Assembly (NCBI RefSeq): GCF_001746915.1
Contig: NZ_MJGC01000047.1
Span: forward strand, 30,746 to 94,745
From: Desertifilum tharense IPPAS B-1220
GTDB taxonomy: Bacteria; Cyanobacteriota; Cyanobacteriia; Cyanobacteriales; Desertifilaceae
Length of the DNA: 64,000 nucleotides
Direction of reading: 5' to 3'
The translations under genes and the position numbers were made by a program. Every line of letters begins with the position of its first letter. The stretch's first letter is position 1. The notes below the pieces were generated by a model. The model was not told the DNA's origin. It saw nothing but the letters and a program-made list of their open reading frames with translations, and ran no database searches. Below are positions 46,914-55,170 of the stretch, one piece after another.

Positions 46914-49870
46914 TGGACGAGCAACGTTTTATTTCCCAACTGGAGAGTTTTTATCGCACCCCTGATGTTGAGAAGTTTCAGCAGGTGGGCGATCGCGCTT
47001 ATGCTCGAATTGGACAACTTTTAAATGGGGCGGTTGGCTGTCTGGAGGCGGATGAAATTTTCTGTGAGGTGGGTCAGGGTTCGCCTAAACTGCTAGGAGA
47101 GGCTTTGCGCGATCGCCCGGACTGTTTTACCTACAGCGTTCATGATTTTTCGACGATTCCTGATAGCGAGTCGGAGTTAACTCGTTTTTTAGAGTTTTTA
47201 GCGAATTTAAACTTAGAGGAACAGGTTTATGTTTGCGACCAAAGTTTTATTGATTTTGCTCTAGAGTTAAGAGAGGTAGAATCGGAAGGTCGGATTGGGG
47301 TTCTTTGTCTTAGCGGCGTTAATGATTATCGTTCTTTGTTGATGGGTTTGTTGTTGATTCGCCAGTTTTTAGCAGAACGGGCGCTGATTGTGCTTTTGGA
47401 TGTTGATTCGGAAGTGGGACAGCAAGCTTGCTGGGATTTTATGGCAACTTGTCCGGAAGGTCAAGTGCTGCTAGAAAATATGGGATTAAATCATAATTTA
47501 TTGATGATTAGTTGGAATCAACAGTGCGAAGAATCGCTAAAACTGTTTGATTTACAAGATAAGCAAAACGAACAAGTTATTCGAGATTTAAAGAATTTTA
47601 CACAAATTTATCAGCAGCTTGAGCAAATCTATCAGCAGGCGTTGATGCTGCATCAACAAGGACAGTTTGAGGCTGCGGAGGAGCGATATAAGGAGTTATT
47701 GATCTGGCGTCCTAATGATGCCACCATTTGGTCTAATTTGGGATTTCTTTATTACCAAATTGGAGATTATCGAGAGGCGTTGTTGACTTTTTGGAAGGGA
47801 CTGCAAATTGATGAGTTAAATGGAGTTTCTTATTATTATCTGGGATTAATTTATGAACACTTCAAGCAATTCGATCAAGCCATTGCTGCTTTTCAAAAAT
47901 CGATTGAATTAACGCCCGATCTCAGTTTGGCATTTGTGGGATTAGCCCAACGATATTTGAGAGAAGGGAAAACTCAAGAAGCTTTAAGCGTTTATGAAGA
48001 CGGCATTGAGAAGAATTCGGATGATGCTAAACTTTATCATCATTTTGGGCATTTTTGGCTAGAATTAGACCAAATTAACTCTGCTATTCAAGCTTACGAG
48101 ACGGCTTTAAGTTTAGAACCAAACTCTGCGGAAATTCGGGAGAGTTTGGAACTGGCTATAGCCCTGAATAATCAATCGCCGGATGCCTATTTAACCCTAG
48201 CAAGACGATATTATCAGCAACAGCGATACTCCAGCGCGATCGCCCCTTATCAACATTACCTGAGTCTGGCAGAAGGTAGCCCGGAAATTTACTACGAACT
48301 CAGCGAAAGTTTTGCGTACGCGCACCAGGGAGAAAGGGCGATCGCTCTTTTAAAAACTGCTGCTCAAAAATTCCCTAAAGATGCCCAAATTCAATTCTCT
48401 CTAATTCTTAAACTGCTGCGAAATGGAGAAATCCCCCAAGCAATTATTATAGCAGAAAATGCTTCAACCCATTTACCTGAAGCCTATACATTTAAGCAAC
48501 TTAAATATCTCATTATTCCACCCTTTTATAATACTCTCGAAGAGATTGACCTTTATCGCCAGCGTTTTCTCACGGGGTTAGATCGTTTAATTGCCGAAAC
48601 GCGCTTAGAAACCCCTCAACAACAACAAAGCGCCTTAGAAGCTACCCAACGCTTTACTAACTTTTATCTTGGCTATCAAGCTTATAACATTATCGAACCT
48701 CAAAAGCGCTACGGACAATTACTGCATCGCATTTTAGCTGCCAACTTTCCCCAATGGACTGTTCCCCTAGAAATGCCTGTCGTCGGGGATAAAATTCGCA
48801 TTGGTTATGTTTCCCATTACCTGCACGCCTATAGCGGAACATTGTGGTTAACGGGGTGGTTAAAATACTGCGATCGCGCCGAGTTTTCCATCCATTGTTA
48901 CTATACCGGAAATGCCCCCGACTCCATTACCCAAGAATTCCGGAGCTATAGCGATAAATTCTATCACTTTCCCCATAACCTCAGCGCCACTTGCCAGCAA
49001 ATTCGGAACGACAACCTGCATATTCTCGTCTTTCCAGAAGTGGGAATGGACCCGCAAACCATGCAAATTGCCGCGCTACGTTTAGCCCCCATTCAATGCG
49101 TAGCCTGGGGACATCCCGTAACTACCGGACTTCCCACCATTGACTACTTTCTATCAAGTCAATTGATGGAACCCAAAAATGCTCAAGACCACTATAGCGA
49201 AACCTTAATTCAACTTCCCAATATTGGCGTATCCTATCCCAAACCCCAGGATATTCCCGCCTTAACCAAAACGCGATCGCACTTCGACTTGCCTGAAGAC
49301 GCTGTTTTGTATTTCTGCTGCCAAGCCCCTTATAAATACTTACCGCAATACGACCGCATCTTCCCGCAAATTGCCCTCAAAGTTCCCCAGGCAAAATTCC
49401 TCTTTTTGCGCGGAACCCAACTCAAACCCAGGTTAGCAAAAGCCTTTGCTGAGTTTGGCTTAAATAGCGAAGACTACTGCTTGCATCGCCAGATCCCCGA
49501 TCGCAGCGATTACTTAATGTTAAATCTGCTGTGCGACATTTTTCTGGATACTTTAACCTGGTCGGGTGGGAACACTAGCTTAGAAGCGATCGCCTGCAAT
49601 TTACCCATTGTCACCTGTCCGGGGGAATTCATGCGCGGTCGTCATGCCGATAGCTTCTTAAAGATGATTGACATTACCGATACGATTGCTCAAAATGAGG
49701 CAGAATATATAGAAATTGCAGTCCGCTTAGGACTCGATCCCCAGTGGCGGCAAGACCTAAGAGAACACCTGAAACAAAATCACGATCTCCTGTTTGAAGA
49801 TCGCGCCTGTGTCACCGCTTTAGAATCGTTCTTTCAACAAGCGGTACAGCAAAAAACCGCTTCAAACTAG
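46913..49870 (+). CDS. TPR protein with SPINDLY/OGT-type glycosyltransferase domain
   Basis: A 985-residue protein. Residues 1-220 form a domain of unclear origin that may be a diverged SAM-fold. Residues ~230-520 hold TPRs (QFEAAEERYKELLIWRPND and others). Residues ~590-975 form the O-GlcNAc-transferase-like GT41 domain: KIRIGYVSHYLHAYSG, LAPIQCVAWGHPVTTGLPTI, ILDT-type FLDTLTWSGGNTSLEAIACN and PIVTCPGEFMRGRHADSFL. It should transfer a sugar from a nucleotide donor to protein Ser/Thr, in the cytosol. Start coupling with the kinase gene suggests the two act on overlapping targets, which is inference. Confidence 0.92.
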   Translation: MDEQRFISQLESFYRTPDVEKFQQVGDRAYARIGQLLNGAVGCLEADEIFCEVGQGSPKLLGEALRDRPDCFTYSVHDFSTIPDSESELTRFLEFLANLNLEEQVYVCDQSFIDFALELREVESEGRIGVLCLSGVNDYRSLLMGLLLIRQFLAERALIVLLDVDSEVGQQACWDFMATCPEGQVLLENMGLNHNLLMISWNQQCEESLKLFDLQDKQNEQVIRDLKNFTQIYQQLEQIYQQALMLHQQGQFEAAEERYKELLIWRPNDATIWSNLGFLYYQIGDYREALLTFWKGLQIDELNGVSYYYLGLIYEHFKQFDQAIAAFQKSIELTPDLSLAFVGLAQRYLREGKTQEALSVYEDGIEKNSDDAKLYHHFGHFWLELDQINSAIQAYETALSLEPNSAEIRESLELAIALNNQSPDAYLTLARRYYQQQRYSSAIAPYQHYLSLAEGSPEIYYELSESFAYAHQGERAIALLKTAAQKFPKDAQIQFSLILKLLRNGEIPQAIIIAENASTHLPEAYTFKQLKYLIIPPFYNTLEEIDLYRQRFLTGLDRLIAETRLETPQQQQSALEATQRFTNFYLGYQAYNIIEPQKRYGQLLHRILAANFPQWTVPLEMPVVGDKIRIGYVSHYLHAYSGTLWLTGWLKYCDRAEFSIHCYYTGNAPDSITQEFRSYSDKFYHFPHNLSATCQQIRNDNLHILVFPEVGMDPQTMQIAALRLAPIQCVAWGHPVTTGLPTIDYFLSSQLMEPKNAQDHYSETLIQLPNIGVSYPKPQDIPALTKTRSHFDLPEDAVLYFCCQAPYKYLPQYDRIFPQIALKVPQAKFLFLRGTQLKPRLAKAFAEFGLNSEDYCLHRQIPDRSDYLMLNLLCDIFLDTLTWSGGNTSLEAIACNLPIVTCPGEFMRGRHADSFLKMIDITDTIAQNEAEYIEIAVRLGLDPQWRQDLREHLKQNHDLLFEDRACVTALESFFQQAVQQKTASN

Positions 49871-49959
49871 CACCCCCTTCGCCTCAGCGCGATCGCCCAA
49901 ACTTAACCCGTATAATCAACCTTACTTATCCCCGTTTTCAGGTTGGATGTTCTCTAGCT

Positions 49960-51435
49960 ATGTTGACTCAGCCCAAACCGCAAAATCTCAATTGGAAAGC
50001 CATCATCAAAGAATTTGAACGTCACGTCGGAACCAAAGGCGTCGTTCAGCGTAAAGAAGAACTCCTAACCTACGAATGCGATGGGTTAACCAGCTATCGC
50101 CAACGTCCAAAACTGGTGGTTTTACCGCGAACCACCGCCGAAGTTTCCGAAGTTGTCAAAATTTGCGATCGCTATTCCTTACCCTGGGTAGCCAGAGGCG
50201 CAGGAACCGGACTTTCCGGCGGCGCACTCCCCACCGAAGATTGCGTTTTAATCGTCACCGCCTTAATGCGGAAAATCCTCAACATTGACCTCGAAAATCA
50301 GCAAGTCGTCGTTCAAAGCGCCGTCATCAACAACTGGGTAACGCAAGCCGTCAGCGGGGCTGGATTCTATTATGCCCCCGATCCTTCCAGTCAAATTATC
50401 TGCTCCATTGGCGGCAACGTTGCCGAAAACTCCGGCGGCGTTCACTGTCTTAAATACGGCGTCACCACCAACCATGTTTTAGGCTTAAAACTGGTTCTTC
50501 CCGATGGTGCCATTGTCGATGTCGGCGGCGAGGTTCCCGAAACCCCCGGTTATGACCTCACCGGCTTATTTGTCGGTTCCGAAGGCACCCTGGGAATTGC
50601 CACCGAGATCGCCCTGAGAATCCTCAAAACCCCCGAAGCCATTCAAGTCCTCTTGGCCGATTTTACCAGCGTAGAAGCCGCAGGAGCGACCGTTTCTGAC
50701 ATCATTGGCGCGGGTATCGTCCCGGCGGGAATGGAAATGATGGATAACTTCAGCATCAACGCCGTAGAAGATGTTGTCGCAACCCAGTGCTATCCCCGCG
50801 ACGCCACCGCCATTCTCTTGGTGGAAATTGATGGTCTAGCCGTTGAAGTAGCCAAAAACGCCGAACGGATCGCCACCCTCTGCCGCCAAAACGGGGCGCG
50901 TAATATTACCATTGCCACAGAACCCGCCGAACGCCTGAGACTCTGGAAAGGGCGTAAAGCCGCCTTTGCAGCAATGGGCAAACTCAGCCCAGACTACTAC
51001 GTTCAAGATGGCGTCATTCCCCGCACGCAACTTCCCTATGTTCTCCAAGAGATTGAAAAACTCAGCCAAAAATATGGCTATGCGGTGGCGAATGTGTTCC
51101 ACGCCGGAGACGGCAACTTGCACCCCCTGATTTTATATAACAACTCGGTTCCCGGTGCCTTAGAAACCGTGGAAACCTTGGGGGGCGAAATTCTTAAACT
51201 CTGCGTTCGAGTGGGCGGTAGTATTTCGGGAGAACATGGCATTGGGGCGGATAAGCGCTGTTATATGAGCGAAATGTTCTCTGAAACGGACTTAGAAACC
51301 ATGCAATGGGTCAGAAAAGCCTTCGATCCGCAAGGTTTAGCGAACCCTGGCAAAATCTTTCCCTCACCGCGAACCTGTGGCGAAGCCGCCAGTCCCAAAA
51401 CCCTAGAACGCTATCCCGGCGTTGACCAATTCTAG
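49960..51435 (+). CDS. glcD: FAD-linked glycolate dehydrogenase subunit GlcD
   Basis: A 491-residue FAD-binding (VAO-type) oxidoreductase. The FAD site has PWVARGAGTGLSGGALPTED and GGNVAENSGGVHCLKYGVT, with FVGSEGTLGIATEI; the C-terminal part has FHAGDGNLHPLILYN and SGEHGIGADK. GlcD oxidises glycolate to glyoxylate in photorespiration; D-lactate-type enzymes of the same family cannot be excluded. glcE/glcF are not seen nearby. It ends three bases before the sensor-kinase start, so the two are probably coupled. Confidence 0.92.
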   Translation: MLTQPKPQNLNWKAIIKEFERHVGTKGVVQRKEELLTYECDGLTSYRQRPKLVVLPRTTAEVSEVVKICDRYSLPWVARGAGTGLSGGALPTEDCVLIVTALMRKILNIDLENQQVVVQSAVINNWVTQAVSGAGFYYAPDPSSQIICSIGGNVAENSGGVHCLKYGVTTNHVLGLKLVLPDGAIVDVGGEVPETPGYDLTGLFVGSEGTLGIATEIALRILKTPEAIQVLLADFTSVEAAGATVSDIIGAGIVPAGMEMMDNFSINAVEDVVATQCYPRDATAILLVEIDGLAVEVAKNAERIATLCRQNGARNITIATEPAERLRLWKGRKAAFAAMGKLSPDYYVQDGVIPRTQLPYVLQEIEKLSQKYGYAVANVFHAGDGNLHPLILYNNSVPGALETVETLGGEILKLCVRVGGSISGEHGIGADKRCYMSEMFSETDLETMQWVRKAFDPQGLANPGKIFPSPRTCGEAASPKTLERYPGVDQF

Positions 51436-51438
51436 GGG

Positions 51439-53853
51439 ATGAAACCTTCAATTTTCTCCTCCCGTGCCGCCATGTTCAAGCCACAGCAATTGTTTCCTCT
51501 TTGGCAGCGTTTTTTGCAACAAGGATGGCGTCCTCGTCATCTGGTGGTGCTACTCACCATTAGCAGTACCACGCTTGCAATTTCGACAGGGGCCTATATT
51601 AGCTATCGGGTCGTTCGGGGTTTAATTTTAGATAATCTCAAACAGAATGCTTTGTTGAAGGTGCAGCGCGAACGGGATAATATCGATCGCTGGTTGGCGG
51701 TTCGTAAGGCAGAAGTGACGGCCCTCAGTTACAATCCGTTAGTGCGATCGCTCGATTGGGATTTAGCAGAACCCTTCTTATTATCAGAAGCACAACGCCT
51801 TTCAGAATTTTTCGTCTTGGCAATGGTGGACGGTAATGGGTTTGTGAGTACCACCAACGGCAGCCGTAATGAAACCAATGTAATCGCCCGCAAGCATTTC
51901 CAACGGGCAATGGCAGGGGAAATCTATGTTTCTGACCCCCTGATGGGTAAGGCTTCTAATGTTGCTCAGGTGATTGTTGCGGCCCCCATTTATTCCCTTA
52001 ATGAGACGAATGGGCGTCCGGTTGGCGAGATGTTTGGCGGGTTGCAGGTCAACCGGATCGTACAAGCCGCGCAAAGCTTGGAATATGGCGAGGGGAGTTA
52101 CGCTTTTGCCCTCAATTCGGAAGGTCGCCCCATTGTCCATCCCGATCCAACGCGGATGGGGACTTTAGAAAAACCCGCCCCTAGTTTTCTGGAAGCGAGA
52201 GATTCAACCCTGCGCCAAGTTGCAGTGCAGATGGTCAACCGCCAAACCAATCTTGAATTGGTGAAGCTAGAAGGTAAGTGGGTTTATGTGGCTTATTTGC
52301 CCATGCATGAGGCGAACTGGTCGATGGCTTTAGCCATCCCGCGCGGTAATTTGGAACGGGGACTGCACGCTTTAAATATTCTGGCGAGTGGGGTAGGGGT
52401 ATTTTTGGCGATCGCGATTTTCGCGGTTTTTCGTCAACTGCTGTTTGCTGAAAACCTGCGGGCTAGAGTTGCCCAAGAAGCACTTCTCAATCGCTTGATT
52501 CAACGGATTCGCGCCTCTTTGGATCTCGATGAAATTTTGCAGGTGACGGTCGAAGAAATTGGCCGCTTGTTGGATTTGCAGCGGGTGGTTTTTGCCCTTG
52601 TGGATGCCCCTTCGCAAACCCTGGCGATCCGTCGCGAATATACTCAAGGGGTACCGTCGGCCGTTGGTCAATTTTATTTCAATGCCCATTTGGCACAACA
52701 GCTACAACACCAAGAAACGGTTTACCTGAAAGGGGTTGAGGAAACGCCATTCGATTTAGAATTGTTGGCTGAGTCTTATTTGGCTTTGCCCATTGTTGCC
52801 CCTACGGAGTTGCAAGGCGGTTTTTTGATTGGGATTTGCGGCAAACCCTGGCAACCTCTGGCCGCAGAACGAGAACTGCTTCAGGTGTTGGCGGATCAGT
52901 TGGCGATCGCGATTAATCAAGCCCATCTTTACAGCCAAACTCGCGAACAGGTACAACTCCTCAATGAAACTCTAGAAGATTTGAAAACCACTCAATCCCA
53001 ACTCGTCCAAAGCGAAAAAATGTCGAGTGTGGGGCAAATGGTGGCAGGAGTGGCCCACGAGATTAATAATCCGGTTAATTTTATCTATGGGAATTTGCCC
53101 CACGCTAGCCAGCACGTTGACGATTTACTGCATTTGATCGAGCTTTATAAAGCGGCGTTGGTCGCTCCTACGGCGGAAATTGAGGCGTTTGAAGAGGAGA
53201 TTGAACTGGAGTTTGTCACCCAAGATTTGGTGCAAATCCTCTCTTCGATGCGAATGGGGGCCGAACGCATTCGACAAATTGTCCTCTCGCTTCGCAATTT
53301 TTCTCGCTTGGATGAAGGGGAGAAAAAACCCGTCGATCTCCATGAAGGGATTGATAATACGCTGTTGTTATTGCAACATCGCCTGAAAAATCGCATTCAG
53401 GTGATTAAGGATTATGAATCGCTACCGCTTGTGGATTGCTTTCCGGGGCAAGTGAATCAGGTGTTTATGAATCTGCTCAGTAATGCGGTGGATGCTCTAG
53501 AAGAGAGTTATACCGAGTTAGAGATGGAGAATGGAACCGGCCCAAATTCTTTAAAAAATCCCACGATTTGGATTCGGACTCAGCAGGTTGACGAACGCCA
53601 TGTGACGATCGCGATCGCTGATAATGGTCCTGGAATTCCCCTAGCCATTCAAAATAAGATTTTCGATCCCTTCTTCACCACTAAACCCGTTGGAAAAGGA
53701 ACGGGTTTGGGACTCGCCATTAGCTACCAACTCCTTGTGGAGGGACATGGAGGCAAAATCCAAATTCTCACTCCAGAGACGGGCGGAACTGAATTTTTAT
53801 TGACGCTTCCGATTAATTCGGGTCAACCCGTGGCGTCGGGCAAGTCTGTTTAA
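51439..53853 (+). CDS. Cache-type membrane sensor histidine kinase with GAF domain
   Basis: An 804-residue kinase. The N-terminal transmembrane helix (~35-62) precedes a periplasmic double-Cache-like sensor (~65-310, with YGEGSYAFALNSEGRPIVHPD), a second helix (~312-337), GAF (~350-505), HisKA (~520-650, with His in MVAGVAHEINNPVNFIYG) and HATPase (~670-795, with ADNGPGIPLAIQNKIFDPFF and GTGLGLAISYQLLVEGHGG). The HEINNPV H-box is typical of HisKA with a long loop before the ATPase. It probably senses a small ligand outside the membrane. Its coupling to glcD might point to glycolate or redox sensing, which is inference. Confidence 0.9.
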   Translation: MKPSIFSSRAAMFKPQQLFPLWQRFLQQGWRPRHLVVLLTISSTTLAISTGAYISYRVVRGLILDNLKQNALLKVQRERDNIDRWLAVRKAEVTALSYNPLVRSLDWDLAEPFLLSEAQRLSEFFVLAMVDGNGFVSTTNGSRNETNVIARKHFQRAMAGEIYVSDPLMGKASNVAQVIVAAPIYSLNETNGRPVGEMFGGLQVNRIVQAAQSLEYGEGSYAFALNSEGRPIVHPDPTRMGTLEKPAPSFLEARDSTLRQVAVQMVNRQTNLELVKLEGKWVYVAYLPMHEANWSMALAIPRGNLERGLHALNILASGVGVFLAIAIFAVFRQLLFAENLRARVAQEALLNRLIQRIRASLDLDEILQVTVEEIGRLLDLQRVVFALVDAPSQTLAIRREYTQGVPSAVGQFYFNAHLAQQLQHQETVYLKGVEETPFDLELLAESYLALPIVAPTELQGGFLIGICGKPWQPLAAERELLQVLADQLAIAINQAHLYSQTREQVQLLNETLEDLKTTQSQLVQSEKMSSVGQMVAGVAHEINNPVNFIYGNLPHASQHVDDLLHLIELYKAALVAPTAEIEAFEEEIELEFVTQDLVQILSSMRMGAERIRQIVLSLRNFSRLDEGEKKPVDLHEGIDNTLLLLQHRLKNRIQVIKDYESLPLVDCFPGQVNQVFMNLLSNAVDALEESYTELEMENGTGPNSLKNPTIWIRTQQVDERHVTIAIADNGPGIPLAIQNKIFDPFFTTKPVGKGTGLGLAISYQLLVEGHGGKIQILTPETGGTEFLLTLPINSGQPVASGKSV

Positions 53854-53988
53854 TTTCACAAGATAAACACAAGATTAAGAAATATGTAGACTTCGTTAGA
53901 TCTCTACCGATTCTCAGTATTGGCGTTTAAAATCTTGGGAGCTATTGATTTCAGAAATTCGCCGAACCAACATTTTTAAGAGGTTGTT

Positions 53989-54966
53989 ATGGCAGCAACA
54001 TCATTAGTCAAAAATGGAATTGTCTTTTTAATTGACGCATTGACAATTCCTTTAACACCCTTCGTTGCACTTTTTAGCAAAATTCAGTCTCGGATCGGTC
54101 CTAAACGTCTCCCAATTAGCTATAAAATCTGGGATTTTTTTGGCGTAATGCCCCTCAGTTATCACTACTATCAACCCGTCTTTAATGCTTCAGAACTGAG
54201 CGAAAAAACCTGGACAGAAGAAGACCCTCTTTATGGCGTTGATTTAAACACAGAACAACAACTGACCCTACTAAGCAAGCTTCAATACAATGATGAATTG
54301 ACTCAATTTCCGATTCAAAAAAAGAGTGAAAATTCTCTAGATTTTTACTATGACAATTGGATGTTTTGCTCTGGCGATGCTGAAATTCTCTACAGCCTCA
54401 TTCGTCATTACAAACCGAAGCGTTTAATTGAAATTGGATCGGGATTTTCGACGCGCATTGCTAAACAAGCCATCGTCCGCAACCAAGAAGAGGGATATCG
54501 CACCGAACATACTTGTGTAGAACCCTATGAAGCGCCTTGGCTAGAACAGTTAGGCGTCGATCGAGTGATTCGCGAACGGGTAGAAACCTTACCCATTGAT
54601 TTTTTTGAAACCCTAGAAGCCAATGATATTTTATTCATTGATTCTTCTCATGTTTTGCGAACGCGAGGCGATGTTTTTTACGAATATCTGCAAATTCTTC
54701 CCAAGCTTAAAAGCGGTGTAATTGTTCATATTCACGATATTTTTATCCCCTTTGAATATCCTAAAAGCTGGCTGACTCAGGAACGCTGGTTTTGGACAGA
54801 ACAATATTTGCTACAAGCTTTTCTCGTTCATAACTCCGCCTTTGAAGTGCTGCTAGGACTCAATTATCTCGCTCATCATCATCGAGATGCACTGAATCGT
54901 TGTTGTCCTGTCTTTGAACAACAAAAAGATCGAGTGGCTAGCTCTTTTTGGATTCGCCGTAAATAA
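53989..54966 (+). CDS. class I SAM-dependent methyltransferase (Methyltransf_24-like)
   Basis: A 325-residue protein. The SAM site is LIEIGSGFSTRIAKQA near residue 145, followed by EHTCVEPYE and an ILFIDSSHVLRTRGDVFYEYLQILP segment with the motif DSSH. A hydrophobic N-terminus (~8-32) may anchor it. The C-terminus ends HHHRDALNRCCPVFE. The substrate is unknown; similar genes sit in surface-polysaccharide clusters, but none is adjacent here. Confidence 0.82.
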   Translation: MAATSLVKNGIVFLIDALTIPLTPFVALFSKIQSRIGPKRLPISYKIWDFFGVMPLSYHYYQPVFNASELSEKTWTEEDPLYGVDLNTEQQLTLLSKLQYNDELTQFPIQKKSENSLDFYYDNWMFCSGDAEILYSLIRHYKPKRLIEIGSGFSTRIAKQAIVRNQEEGYRTEHTCVEPYEAPWLEQLGVDRVIRERVETLPIDFFETLEANDILFIDSSHVLRTRGDVFYEYLQILPKLKSGVIVHIHDIFIPFEYPKSWLTQERWFWTEQYLLQAFLVHNSAFEVLLGLNYLAHHHRDALNRCCPVFEQQKDRVASSFWIRRK

Positions 54967-54979
54967 ACTCAATCAGTCC

Positions 54980-55159
54980 CAGAAACCGGGTTTCTTAGCG
55001 AAAAATATAGCGTTTTTTGATTGGATGAGATTCGGCACGATCCCCCTAAATCCCCCTTAGTCAGGGGGACTTTGAAGAAAGTGTACTTCACGAACCTGAA
55101 AAATGCTGTAAGGGTTTCAACTTGAGCGATTTGCAAGAAACCCGGTTTCTCAGGTCTTA
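54980..55159. repeat. palindromic dispersed element, long copy, with internal hairpin
   Basis: The ends (AGAAACCGGGTTTCT at 54981-54995 and AGAAACCCGGTTTCT at 55136-55150, then CAGGTCTTA) match the short copy at 37349-37427. The interior holds another common cyanobacterial inverted repeat, TCCCCCTTAGTCAGGGGGA (55051-55069). It lies between a methyltransferase and a converging kinase. Confidence 0.75.
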
Positions 55160-55170
55160 CGAGAATGGAT

